The notes under the pieces are model-generated. The model was given only the letters and a program-made list of their open reading frames with translations. It had not been told where the DNA came from and did no database searches. From Flavobacterium aciduliphilum (GTDB taxonomy: Bacteria > Bacteroidota > Bacteroidia > Flavobacteriales > Flavobacteriaceae), in contig NZ_QLSZ01000006.1 of the NCBI RefSeq assembly GCF_003268855.1, forward strand, positions 124,001 to 188,000: 64,000 bases of DNA, given 5' to 3'. The translations under genes were made by a program, and so were the position numbers. How positions within the stretch are numbered: the stretch's first letter is position 1; the number at the start of each line of letters is the position of its first letter. Below, one piece after another: positions 1-9,375 of this stretch.

Positions 1-252
1 TCCATAAAAGGGATTGGAGGGAAAACAGCTCAACGTGCAATTCTTGATTTGAAAGAAAAAGTGTTAAAAATATACGATTTGGACGAAGTTTCTATGTTTT
101 CAAACAATACAAATCGAGATGAAGCGTTATCTGCTTTGGAAGTTTTGGGATACGTTCGAAAAGTTTCAGAAAAAATTGTCGATAAAATAATAAGTCAGAA
201 TCCTGATGCTACAGTTGAAGGGATTATTAAACTCGCATTAAAAAATTTATAA
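1..252 (+). CDS. ruvA: Holliday junction branch migration protein RuvA, C-terminal part
   Basis: The window opens inside this gene; reading from base 1 in frame gives a helix-hairpin-helix ending in GIGGKTAQRAILDLK, the second HhH of RuvA domain II. The last 45 or so residues match the flexible C-terminal domain III that contacts the RuvB motor (helical, with EALSALEVLGY near its start). RuvA tetramers hold the four-way junction while RuvB drives branch migration. The stop at 250-252 is followed after three bases by the sprA start in the same frame. The 5' part lies outside the window. Identification rests on the HhH motif and the domain III pattern. Confidence 0.93.
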   Translation, partial: SIKGIGGKTAQRAILDLKEKVLKIYDLDEVSMFSNNTNRDEALSALEVLGYVRKVSEKIVDKIISQNPDATVEGIIKLALKNL

Positions 253-255
253 TTT

Positions 256-3200
256 TTGAAAACACATTACGATAAATATACTACCGCTCTATTAAAACTA
301 ACAGTATTTATTATGTTACTGTTAGTGGGCGAAGTTTCTTTTGGGCAAGAAACTCCTGTGCAAACCCCTACTCAAACTCCAGATTCTACAGGATATAATG
401 TGGGAAGTATACCGATGCAAAATCCTAAAAGTGTGGAGGAAGCGTATACCTATGACCCAGCAACGGACAGGTATGTGTTAACTAAAACATTTGAAGGATT
501 TAATATTAATTATCCTATAATATTAACTCCAAAAGAGTATGAACAATTGGTGTTGAAAGAATCCATGCATAATTATTTCAAAGAAAAATCAGATGCAATG
601 GATGGAAAAAAACAGGGTGCAGAAGAGAAAAAGAAAAATTTATTACCAAGATATTATGTGAATTCCAGTTTTTTTGAAACTATTTTCGGAGGGAATACTA
701 TTGATATAAAACCCACAGGGTCTGCAGAAATTGATTTAGGGTTTCGACATACAAAACAAGACAATCCTGCATTATCTCCTAGAAATCGATCGAACACTAC
801 GTTCGATTTTAATCAAAGAATCTCTATGAGTTTGATGGGGAAAGTTGGAAAAAGATTAAAAGTAAATGCCAACTATGATACCCAATCTACTTTTGCGTTT
901 CAAAACATGATTAAACTTGAATTTGATCCTTCAGCTTCAGGAGGGGAGGATTCTATTATTAAAAAATTAGAAGTTGGAAACGTGAGTATGCCTTTGAATA
1001 GTACTTTAATTCGAGGGGCTCAGAGTTTGTTTGGTATCAAAACGCAATTACAATTTGGAAGAACCACTATTAATGCAGTATTTGCGGAACAAAAATCGTC
1101 AACTAAAACGGTTACGGCGCAAGGTGGTGGGACAATTCAAAATTTTGAATTATACGCCCAAGAATATGATGCGGATAGACACTTTTTTTTATCACAGTAT
1201 TTTAAAAATAGATACGACTTCTCATTGAGAAACTATCCTTTTATTGATAGCAGAGTACAAATTACTCGTATTGAAGTCTGGGTAACCAACAAACAAAATC
1301 GTGTTAATACTACGAGTAATAATATGAGAAACGTTGTGGCACTTCAAGATTTAGGAGAGTCGCGTTTAACCGATACGTTTTCCTCTAGTGCTATTGATGA
1401 TAGCCAAGTAGTAGCTGTAAATCCTCAACCTTCAGATTTCTTTGTTAATCCTATAAATTCCTACCCAAGCAATAAAAATAACCGTTACGATCCCGCTTTA
1501 ATCGGGACATTTTCAACGCCAGCCCCCTTGTTGAAACCTGGAATTAGAGAAATTGTTACCTCAACAGATGGTTTTGTCAATGATGTAAGCGAGGGAACAG
1601 ATTATGTTAAATTAGAAAATGCACGAAAATTATTACCCAATGAGTTTACATATAATCCACAGTTAGGATATATTTCGTTACAGCAAAAGTTAGCCAACGA
1701 TGAGGTTTTAGCTGTAGCCTATCAATATACTGTTGGGGATCAAGTGTTTCAAGTTGGTGAATTTGCCAATGATGGTGTAGAAGCTACTCAAGTGGATCCT
1801 AATGGAATTCCTACCTCGCAATCACTTATTTTGAAAATGCTTAAAAGTAGTTTGACGAATGTTCAAAAACCTATTTGGGGATTGATGATGAAAAATATTT
1901 ATCAAATACCAAGTGGGTTTCAATTACAAAAGGACGATTTCAAATTTAATATTTTGTATACAGATCCTTCGCCTTTGAATTACATCACTGATGCAACTAC
2001 AACGTCACCTCTTCCAGATACAGTGAAGGATACCCCTTTGTTAAAAGTATTTGGAATGGATCGATTAAATTCAAGCAATGACCCACAAACTGGAGGGGAT
2101 GGATTTTTTGACTATGTTCCAGGTATGACAATTGATCAGCAAAATGGGCGAATTATTTTTACTTCCGTTGAGCCTTTTGGTCGCTATTTATTTGAAAAAT
2201 TAAGAACCAATCCTACAGAAAATTATTATCAGGATTACTATGTAACCACGCCTCCCGTTACGAATTCATTTAACCCGAATCAGGCAAAATATGTTTTTCG
2301 AGAATTGTATAGAAGTACTCAAGCAAAGGCGCTACAAGACAGTTCGAAAAACAAATTTCAATTGAAAGGAAAGTTCAAATCTTCTGGAGGAGACGGAATA
2401 CCTATTGGAGCATTTAATGTGCCTAAGGGTTCTGTGGTTGTAACAGCAGGTGGAAGAAAATTGGTTGAAGGGATTGATTACACCGTAAATTATCAAGCGG
2501 GTAGAGTCCAAATTCTTGATCCAGCATTGACAGCATCTAATACGCCAATTCAAGTATCACTAGAAAACAATGCTACTTTTGGAAACCAAACCAAACGATT
2601 TTATGGGTTTAATGTAGAGCATAAAATTAGTGATAAATTCATGGTTGGAGCGACCTATTTACGTTTGTCTCAAAGACCTTTTACACAAAAAACAAACTAC
2701 GGACAAGAGTCTGTAAACAATACAATTTATGGCCTAAACACCAGTTTTTCAACAGAGGTTCCTTTGTTGACACGTCTGGTAAATAAGCTTCCTAATATAG
2801 ATACTGATGTTCCTTCGAATATCTCTTTTAGAGGAGAGATTGCTTATTTAAAACCTGATACCCCTAAAGCAGATAAATTCAATGGTGAGTCTACTGTGTA
2901 TGTAGAAGATTTTGAAGGGTCACGAACAAATATTGACTTACGATCGCCGTATTCTTGGTTTTTATCTTCGACTCCTATTAAACCAACCTTAGGAATGCCA
3001 ACAGACTACCTTGATTTTGGTGGGAATTCTTCAGGTTTAGAATATGGTTATAAAAGAGCTAAATTTGCGTGGTATTCTATAGACCCAATTTTTTATACTC
3101 AAAGGCCATCAGGAATTTCTGAAGAGGATTTGTCATTTAACAGTACCCGAAGAATTTACAGTCAGGAATTATATCCTGCTACAGTATTGGCTCAAGGACA

Positions 3201-6200
3201 ATCACAAGTTGTAAATACTTTGGATTTAACCTATTTTCCAAAAGAAAGAGGGCCTTACAATTATAATCCAGATGCTGCTGCAAACAATAATATATTGCCT
3301 AACCCTGAGCAAAATTATGGAGGAATGTTACGAGCGTTGACTTCAACGAATTTCGAACAAGCCAATATCGAATACATTCAGTTTTGGATGATGGATCCAT
3401 TCTATGACCCAGATAGTCCAGCCACTGGGGTTCCCCCAACTACAAATAAAGGGAAAATCTATTTCAACCTAGGAGAAATTTCTGAGGATGTATTACAAGA
3501 TGGGAAAAAGTTTTACGAAAATGGAGTGGGTAATAACCAAGTATTGGCACAGCCTACCATTTGGGGAAATATCCCTGCTTCTCAATCGTTGATTTATGCT
3601 TTTGATACCAATGAAGACAATAGAGCCTCTCAAGATGTGGGGTATAACGGATTAAATGATCCACAAGAAGCAGCAAAGTATCCTAATTTTGCTTCTTTTG
3701 CTGACCCCTCAGAAGATGATTACAAATATTTTTTAAACACAACAGGTTCAGTGTTTGATCGTTATAAAAATTATAATGGAACAGAAGGAAATTCACCCGT
3801 AAATGTTACGGATACTAATAGAGGGTCAACCACATATCCAGATGTGGAAGATGTTAATCGTGATAATACTATGAACACGATTAATGCGTACTACGAGTAT
3901 GCCTTGGATATTGATGAATCAAAATTTAATGTAGGACAAAATTATATTACAAATATTCAGCCTACCCAAATAACATTGTCTAATGGAGAAACTAGAAGAG
4001 CACGTTGGATCCAATTTAAAATTCCAGTAACACAATATCGAAATGTAATTGGTAATATTTCCGATTTTCGTTCGATTCGATTTATGAGAATGTTTATGAC
4101 CGGATTTACAGATCAAATGACATTGCGTTTTGGATCATTAGATTTGGTGCGCGGGGATTGGAGAAAATATGACAATACATTAGATCCGAACGATACAGAT
4201 ACTACAGATGATGATACTGATTTTGATTCGTTGGCAGTGAATGTACAGGAGAATGGTACGCGTGAACCAATAAATTATGTAATTCCTCCAGGTGTTCAAT
4301 TAGAACAATTATATAACAATAATACATTAATTCCGCAAAACGAACAATCTTTGGCAGTTCGTGTGGGGAGTTTGATTGATAATGGATTAGAGCCTGGAGA
4401 TTCTAGAGGAGTATTCAAAAATGTAAACGTAGACATGCGTCAATATAAAAGGTTGAAAATGTTCATGCATGCAGAAGCACTTCCTAGTGCCTCTGGATTG
4501 GATACGGGGTCTATTGTTGATGATGAGATGATAGGGTTTATTCGTTTTGGAACTGATTTGACAGACAATTTCTATCAAGTTGAAAAAACGCTTAAAAAGA
4601 CTCAATTTAATGATAACACTCGAGAAGATGTTTGGCCAGAGGCTAATAATATGGATCTTTCATTAGAACTTATTACAAGAATGAAAATCTTAGCATTGAA
4701 ACATGTATATGCTCCTGGAGAAATATATTATCCAGATGATGATCCTGCAATTGTGGGTGGTGATGGAGATGAAAGCTTGCGATTGGGAATTAGAGGAAAT
4801 CCAAATTTTGGTCAAGTCAGGATTATAATGCTTGGAGTAAAAAACAACACGAATAGGCTTAATACTTCAGATCATCCTTTAAATCCACGTCGTATAAAGG
4901 GTGAGGTGTGGTTCAATGAATTACGACTCGCTCAAATGGATAATAAAGGAGGGATGGCAGCAGTAGCAAGTTTCGATGGAAATATAGCCGATTTTGCTAA
5001 TGTATCTGCTACAGGTAAAATGACAACGATTGGATTTGGAGCCTTAGAGCAGGGTCCTAATGAAAGAAGTCGAGAAGATGACTTGCAATATAATGTCGTT
5101 ACCAATATGAGTTTGGGTAAATTGTTGCCAAAGAAATACCATATAAACTTGCCTTTTAACTATGCTATTGGAGAAGAATTTATTACGCCTAAATATGATC
5201 CCTACTATCAAGATATTGAATTAAAACAATTGCTAGACATTACGACCGATCCTACAGAGAAGAAGAATATAAAAGATAGAGCGATTGATTATACCAAACG
5301 GAAAAGCATCAACTTTATAGGTGTAAAAAAAGAACGTGGTGAAAAGCAAAAGCCTCATTTTTATGATCCTGAGAATGTGACGTTGTCTTATACCTACAAT
5401 CAAGTAGATCGACACAGTTATGAATTACAAAGTTATCTCGATCAAAAAGTGAGCACTACTGCAGATTATGCATTCGCTTTTCAGCCAAAACCTGTTGAAC
5501 CACTGAAGAATGTGAAGTTGATGAAGAAAAGCAGTTATTGGAAAATGTTAAGTGATTTTAACTTTAATTACTTGCCTTCTAATCTTACATTTAGTTCTAA
5601 TATTACTAGACAGTACAATAGACAGCAATTCAGACTTGTGGATGTTGAGGGAATTGGAATTGATGCTTTGTATCAAAGAAATTATTTGTTTAATTATCAG
5701 TATGGATTTAATTACAATCTCAGTAAATCATTAAAAGTTAATTTTAATGCTACTTCCAATAACATTGTAAGAAATTACATGAGAGATGATAATACACCAG
5801 ATAATTCATATACTGTTTGGACAGACTATTGGAACGTGGGAACACCAAATCAACATAACCAACAGATTACAGTAAATTATGAATTGCCTTTAAGTAAAAT
5901 TCCTTTCTTGAGTTTTGTAAAATCTAACTATACGTATGCGGGAACCTATAACTGGCAACGTTCATCAATAGCTTTGTCATCGGTCATAGCAAGCGATGGA
6001 TTGGAATATAATTTAGGAAACACCATACAAAATTCGGGTTCTCACAAATTGAACACGGAATTGAATATGGAAACTTTTTATAAATTTATAGGCCTGTCTA
6101 AATCAAAACAAGCTGTAAAAGCCCCTGTAGCTGCTGCACCAAAACCAGGTGAAAAAGTGACAGCTGTAAAAGTGGCGCCAATAAAAGATTCAAATGTATT

Positions 6201-7599
6201 TGTAGATGGATTGAAAGGTCTTTTGATGTGTGTTAAAAATATCAAAGTAAATTATACAGAGAATCAAGGTACGCTATTACCAGGATTTTTACCAAGTGTT
6301 GGATTCTTTGGAACGTCAAAACCAACGTTAGGGTTTGGATTTGGATGGCAAGATGATGTGCGCTTTGAAGCTGCCAAAAATGGATGGTTAACAACCTATC
6401 CCGATTTTAATCAAAACTATACTCATTCGGTTACAAAAACACTTGATTTTGCAGCTAATGTCGATTTGTTCCCTGATTTTAAAATCGATTTAAGCGCCAA
6501 TAGAAGTTATACCGATAATTATACGGAACAATACGATATGGCAGATGGACATTATAATTCACGTTCCCCATATGATACGGGTAATTTTGCAATATCAACA
6601 GTGATGCTCCGTTCCTCATTCCGCAGAAGTGATGAGTTTTATTCGTCTTCATTTGAAGATTTCAGAAACAATAGATTGATTATAGCAAATCGATTGGCTT
6701 TAAATCATTACGGAACATCTAATTTCCCTGTAGATACGGATGGATTCCCTGTTGGTTATGGAAAAGGAAGTTCAGAAGTCTTATTACCTTCTTTTTTGGC
6801 GGCGTATACAGGGTTTGATCTTCCATTTATGAAAAGCTTTGGAGTTGATGTTGCAAGTAAACCAGACGAGCGAGCAGGAAGTATTTCTTTATCAGCATTT
6901 AAAAACATTCCGATTCCAAACTGGAACATTAAATACAATGGATTAATGCGTTATCAGTTTTTTAAAGATAATTTTAAAAGATTCTCCATTCAACATGCCT
7001 ATAAAGCCTCGTATACCATAAACTCTTTCCGTTCTAATTTGGACTACAACCAACATGCTGGAGAAATTAATCCATTGAATGGTAATTTTTATGTACAAAC
7101 TTTAATTGGTAATGTGAATTTGGTAGAACAGTTTAGTCCGCTGATTAAATTTGATTTTGAAACGAAAAACTCATTTAGTTTAAGAACCGAAATGAAAAGA
7201 GACAGGGCGTTATCTTTAAGTTTTGATAATAATTTATTGACAGAAGTAAAAGGGGTTGAATATATTATTGGAACAGGATATCGCTTTAAAGATGTGATAC
7301 TGTCTACTAAATTAGCAGATAGTCCAACGGGAATTATTAAGAGTGATATTAATTTGAAGATTGATTTTTCGTACAGAAATAATAAAACAATCGTCCGTTA
7401 TTTAGATTATAACAACAATCAGTTGGCTGGAGGTCAAAATATTTGGACAGCAAAGCTTACAGCAGATTATTCTTTTAGTAAAAACCTGACATTGATTTTG
7501 TATTATGACCATTCTTTCTCCAAAGCTGTAATTTCAACATCTTTCCCAATGACTAATATAAGAGGTGGATTTACACTTCGATATAACTTTGGAAATTAA
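256..7599 (+). CDS. sprA: Cell surface protein SprA, type IX secretion outer-membrane translocon
   Basis: A 2447-residue exported protein. The TTG at 256 gives a good signal peptide (basic start, hydrophobic segment LLKLTVFIMLLLVG, cleavage near FGQ at about residue 31); the in-frame ATG at 313 would leave too short a leader. The body is rich in Asn, Tyr and aromatic beta-strand patterns and ends in an aromatic strand (RGGFTLRYNFGN), as expected for an outer-membrane barrel. SprA of F. johnsoniae (about 2400 aa) is known to form the very large barrel of the type IX secretion translocon, required for gliding adhesin and chitinase export. An Ala/Pro/Lys-rich stretch near residues 1955-1980 interrupts the strand pattern and is probably a flexible loop. 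Identification rests on size, composition and gene order with gcvH, vanZ, deoC and remB. Confidence 0.93.
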   Translation: MKTHYDKYTTALLKLTVFIMLLLVGEVSFGQETPVQTPTQTPDSTGYNVGSIPMQNPKSVEEAYTYDPATDRYVLTKTFEGFNINYPIILTPKEYEQLVLKESMHNYFKEKSDAMDGKKQGAEEKKKNLLPRYYVNSSFFETIFGGNTIDIKPTGSAEIDLGFRHTKQDNPALSPRNRSNTTFDFNQRISMSLMGKVGKRLKVNANYDTQSTFAFQNMIKLEFDPSASGGEDSIIKKLEVGNVSMPLNSTLIRGAQSLFGIKTQLQFGRTTINAVFAEQKSSTKTVTAQGGGTIQNFELYAQEYDADRHFFLSQYFKNRYDFSLRNYPFIDSRVQITRIEVWVTNKQNRVNTTSNNMRNVVALQDLGESRLTDTFSSSAIDDSQVVAVNPQPSDFFVNPINSYPSNKNNRYDPALIGTFSTPAPLLKPGIREIVTSTDGFVNDVSEGTDYVKLENARKLLPNEFTYNPQLGYISLQQKLANDEVLAVAYQYTVGDQVFQVGEFANDGVEATQVDPNGIPTSQSLILKMLKSSLTNVQKPIWGLMMKNIYQIPSGFQLQKDDFKFNILYTDPSPLNYITDATTTSPLPDTVKDTPLLKVFGMDRLNSSNDPQTGGDGFFDYVPGMTIDQQNGRIIFTSVEPFGRYLFEKLRTNPTENYYQDYYVTTPPVTNSFNPNQAKYVFRELYRSTQAKALQDSSKNKFQLKGKFKSSGGDGIPIGAFNVPKGSVVVTAGGRKLVEGIDYTVNYQAGRVQILDPALTASNTPIQVSLENNATFGNQTKRFYGFNVEHKISDKFMVGATYLRLSQRPFTQKTNYGQESVNNTIYGLNTSFSTEVPLLTRLVNKLPNIDTDVPSNISFRGEIAYLKPDTPKADKFNGESTVYVEDFEGSRTNIDLRSPYSWFLSSTPIKPTLGMPTDYLDFGGNSSGLEYGYKRAKFAWYSIDPIFYTQRPSGISEEDLSFNSTRRIYSQELYPATVLAQGQSQVVNTLDLTYFPKERGPYNYNPDAAANNNILPNPEQNYGGMLRALTSTNFEQANIEYIQFWMMDPFYDPDSPATGVPPTTNKGKIYFNLGEISEDVLQDGKKFYENGVGNNQVLAQPTIWGNIPASQSLIYAFDTNEDNRASQDVGYNGLNDPQEAAKYPNFASFADPSEDDYKYFLNTTGSVFDRYKNYNGTEGNSPVNVTDTNRGSTTYPDVEDVNRDNTMNTINAYYEYALDIDESKFNVGQNYITNIQPTQITLSNGETRRARWIQFKIPVTQYRNVIGNISDFRSIRFMRMFMTGFTDQMTLRFGSLDLVRGDWRKYDNTLDPNDTDTTDDDTDFDSLAVNVQENGTREPINYVIPPGVQLEQLYNNNTLIPQNEQSLAVRVGSLIDNGLEPGDSRGVFKNVNVDMRQYKRLKMFMHAEALPSASGLDTGSIVDDEMIGFIRFGTDLTDNFYQVEKTLKKTQFNDNTREDVWPEANNMDLSLELITRMKILALKHVYAPGEIYYPDDDPAIVGGDGDESLRLGIRGNPNFGQVRIIMLGVKNNTNRLNTSDHPLNPRRIKGEVWFNELRLAQMDNKGGMAAVASFDGNIADFANVSATGKMTTIGFGALEQGPNERSREDDLQYNVVTNMSLGKLLPKKYHINLPFNYAIGEEFITPKYDPYYQDIELKQLLDITTDPTEKKNIKDRAIDYTKRKSINFIGVKKERGEKQKPHFYDPENVTLSYTYNQVDRHSYELQSYLDQKVSTTADYAFAFQPKPVEPLKNVKLMKKSSYWKMLSDFNFNYLPSNLTFSSNITRQYNRQQFRLVDVEGIGIDALYQRNYLFNYQYGFNYNLSKSLKVNFNATSNNIVRNYMRDDNTPDNSYTVWTDYWNVGTPNQHNQQITVNYELPLSKIPFLSFVKSNYTYAGTYNWQRSSIALSSVIASDGLEYNLGNTIQNSGSHKLNTELNMETFYKFIGLSKSKQAVKAPVAAAPKPGEKVTAVKVAPIKDSNVFVDGLKGLLMCVKNIKVNYTENQGTLLPGFLPSVGFFGTSKPTLGFGFGWQDDVRFEAAKNGWLTTYPDFNQNYTHSVTKTLDFAANVDLFPDFKIDLSANRSYTDNYTEQYDMADGHYNSRSPYDTGNFAISTVMLRSSFRRSDEFYSSSFEDFRNNRLIIANRLALNHYGTSNFPVDTDGFPVGYGKGSSEVLLPSFLAAYTGFDLPFMKSFGVDVASKPDERAGSISLSAFKNIPIPNWNIKYNGLMRYQFFKDNFKRFSIQHAYKASYTINSFRSNLDYNQHAGEINPLNGNFYVQTLIGNVNLVEQFSPLIKFDFETKNSFSLRTEMKRDRALSLSFDNNLLTEVKGVEYIIGTGYRFKDVILSTKLADSPTGIIKSDINLKIDFSYRNNKTIVRYLDYNNNQLAGGQNIWTAKLTADYSFSKNLTLILYYDHSFSKAVISTSFPMTNIRGGFTLRYNFGN

Positions 7600-7642
7600 A
7601 AAAAATTCAACAAAACAATTTTAATTATTTAAGAATAAACAA

Positions 7643-7650
7643 TACTTTTG
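7643..7650 (+). promoter_or_regulatory. Putative -7 promoter element of gcvH
   Basis: TACTTTTG fits the Bacteroidota -7 consensus TAnnTTTG and lies 24 bases before the gcvH ATG. No clear TTG -33 element is visible; only a T-rich stretch at 7619-7622 lies at the right distance. Confidence 0.6.
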
Positions 7651-7674
7651 ACCTGAATTAATAATACAAATAAA

Positions 7675-8055
7675 ATGAATATACCTAGCAATTTAAAGTA
7701 TACAAAAGACCACGAGTGGGTTTCAATTGATGGAGAGATAGCAACAGTAGGGATTACTGATTTTGCACAAAAAGAATTAGGAGATATTGTCTATGTGGAG
7801 GTGGAAACTTTAGATCAAACTTTGGAAAAAGACGAAGTTTTCGGAACGGTTGAAGCTGTGAAAACAGTATCTGATTTGTTTTTACCTATGTCTGGAGAGA
7901 TTATTGAATTTAATGACGAATTGGAAAGAAATCCGGATAGTGTAAATTCAGATCCTTATGGAGCAGGATGGATGGTCAAAGTGAAGGTGTCTGATACAGC
8001 ACAATGGGACGATTTGCTTGATAGTGAAGCATATATAACATTAATCGGTGCTTAA
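7675..8055 (+). CDS. gcvH: Glycine cleavage system H protein
   Basis: A 126-residue lipoyl carrier protein of normal family length. It shuttles the aminomethyl group between the P, T and L proteins of glycine decarboxylase. The lipoyl domain is complete: DHEWV near residue 12, [17 protein letters not shown], and the lipoylation site [12 protein letters not shown] with Lys63. The genes for the P, T and L proteins are not in this window. The 3' end overlaps the start of the VanZ-like gene by 8 bases, so the two are probably translated from one mRNA. Confidence 0.97.
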   Translation: MNIPSNLKYTKDHEWVSIDGEIATVGITDFAQKELGDIVYVEVETLDQTLEKDEVFGTVEAVKTVSDLFLPMSGEIIEFNDELERNPDSVNSDPYGAGWMVKVKVSDTAQWDDLLDSEAYITLIGA

Positions 8056-8410
8056 TAAAAAAACGATTATTCTTTTTTTTGCAGGGATTTGGACTGTTAT
8101 CATTACTGTTTTAAGTCTTATATCATTAAATGGAATAGGAAGTTCTATTAAAATTGAGCATAAAGATAAATATGTTCACTTTACTTTTTATTTTGTTTTT
8201 ATGTTCCTTTGGTATTTTTCTACCAAGCATTTTTTATTTAGCAATAAGATTAAAAGAATCATTCTATTTTTAGCCATAATTTACGGAATTTTTATGGAGC
8301 TATGTCAAGGATGGTTTGCAGTGACAAGAACACCAGATATTAGAGATGTATTTGCTAATTCACTTGGAGCGTTGACAGCGTTTATAATCTTACATCTAGC
8401 AAGAAAATAA
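8048..8410 (+). CDS. VanZ-like family membrane protein
   Basis: A 120-residue integral membrane protein. A GTG at 8048 inside the end of gcvH is the only start that keeps the first hydrophobic helix. Four membrane segments are visible, about residues 6-27, 42-60, 70-88 and 101-116, with the family pattern [16 protein letters not shown] followed by a C-terminal [12 protein letters not shown]. VanZ-like proteins take their name from a teicoplanin-resistance accessory protein, but the role of the family outside that setting is unknown. A hairpin terminator follows 12 bases after the stop. Confidence 0.85.
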   Translation: MLNKKTIILFFAGIWTVIITVLSLISLNGIGSSIKIEHKDKYVHFTFYFVFMFLWYFSTKHFLFSNKIKRIILFLAIIYGIFMELCQGWFAVTRTPDIRDVFANSLGALTAFIILHLARK

Positions 8411-8422
8411 ATTTAGAAGAAG

Positions 8423-8452
8423 AATCTGCCTCAATTACAGGCAGATTTTTTT
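8423..8452 (+). terminator. Rho-independent terminator after gcvH-vanZ
   Basis: An 8-bp perfect stem, AATCTGCC (8423-8430) with GGCAGATT (8440-8447), a 9-base loop and a following T-run. Confidence 0.85.
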
Positions 8453-8559
8453 GTGTTTCCCTTTTTTTGTAAAATTTTATTTCAATTTTCAGCGTGTTTT
8501 TTAATTAAAGTGACTAAAAAATAAACGTAAGACCAAACATCATTTTGTTTAATATTTTC

Positions 8560-8567
8560 TATTTTTG
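8560..8567 (+). promoter_or_regulatory. Putative -7 element upstream of deoC
   Basis: TATTTTTG matches TAnnTTTG and lies 52 bases before the deoC ATG. The nearest TTG (8545-8547) is only 12 bases upstream, shorter than the usual 17-23, so the -33 box is uncertain. Confidence 0.4.
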
Positions 8568-8619
8568 AGCCATAATTAAATACATCTTTTTCTTTTAAAA
8601 GGATATTAATCATGTAAAG

Positions 8620-9363
8620 ATGAACATTAAACAATATTTAGATTCCACCTATTTAAAAACTGCCGAACAAGCAGGTCTTTCTGAAACTGATAACACTAAA
8701 GTTGTTAAAGGATTTATCAAGGAAGCCATAGATGAAAATTTTAAGCTTATCATGATTCGTCCAGATATGGTTCAGATGGCAAGAAAGATGATTCAAGAGG
8801 CTCATTCAAAAGTGACTATCGGAACTGTTATCGGATTTCATGAAGGAACAAATTCTTTAGAAGAAAAATTGGCAGAAGCTTTAATGGCAATAGAGAATGG
8901 TGTTGATGATTTGGATTTTGTATGTAATTATGAGGCTTTTAAGCGTGGAGAAGTTGAATTAGTTCGAAATGAAATATTGGAAGGGACTCGCCTAGGGTTA
9001 ACACATCATAAAATTGTCAAATGGATTATAGAAGTGGCAGCTTTACAACCCGATCAAATTGTACAATTATCAGCATTAATTAAGAATGTGGTGTTGTCAA
9101 ATTTTAAAGAAGATCAGTATGCTTCTGTTTTTGTGAAATCATCGACGGGATTTTATAAAACAATAAATGGTTTGCCAAATGGCGCGACAATTCCAACAAT
9201 AATAATGATGCTTGAAAATGCAAGTCCGCTTCCTGTAAAAGCAGCTGGTGGTGTAAGAACTTACGATGAGGCTGTTGAAATGATCAGTCTTGGAATAAAA
9301 AGAATTGGAACTTCATCAGCAAAAGCTATTGCTGAAGGGACATCAACAAATAGTGATTATTAG
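8620..9363 (+). CDS. deoC: Deoxyribose-phosphate aldolase
   Basis: A 247-residue class I aldolase that splits 2-deoxyribose 5-phosphate into acetaldehyde and glyceraldehyde 3-phosphate during deoxynucleoside salvage. The Schiff-base lysine lies in VFVKSSTGF (Lys173) and the second active-site lysine in PVKAAGGVRT (Lys207). The acidic DDLDFVCN segment near residues 106-113 matches the family's catalytic Asp region. Length is normal for the family. remB begins 12 bases after the stop, so the two are likely co-transcribed although they have no obvious functional link. Confidence 0.96.
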   Translation: MNIKQYLDSTYLKTAEQAGLSETDNTKVVKGFIKEAIDENFKLIMIRPDMVQMARKMIQEAHSKVTIGTVIGFHEGTNSLEEKLAEALMAIENGVDDLDFVCNYEAFKRGEVELVRNEILEGTRLGLTHHKIVKWIIEVAALQPDQIVQLSALIKNVVLSNFKEDQYASVFVKSSTGFYKTINGLPNGATIPTIIMMLENASPLPVKAAGGVRTYDEAVEMISLGIKRIGTSSAKAIAEGTSTNSDY

Positions 9364-9375
9364 TACGGTTTTATT

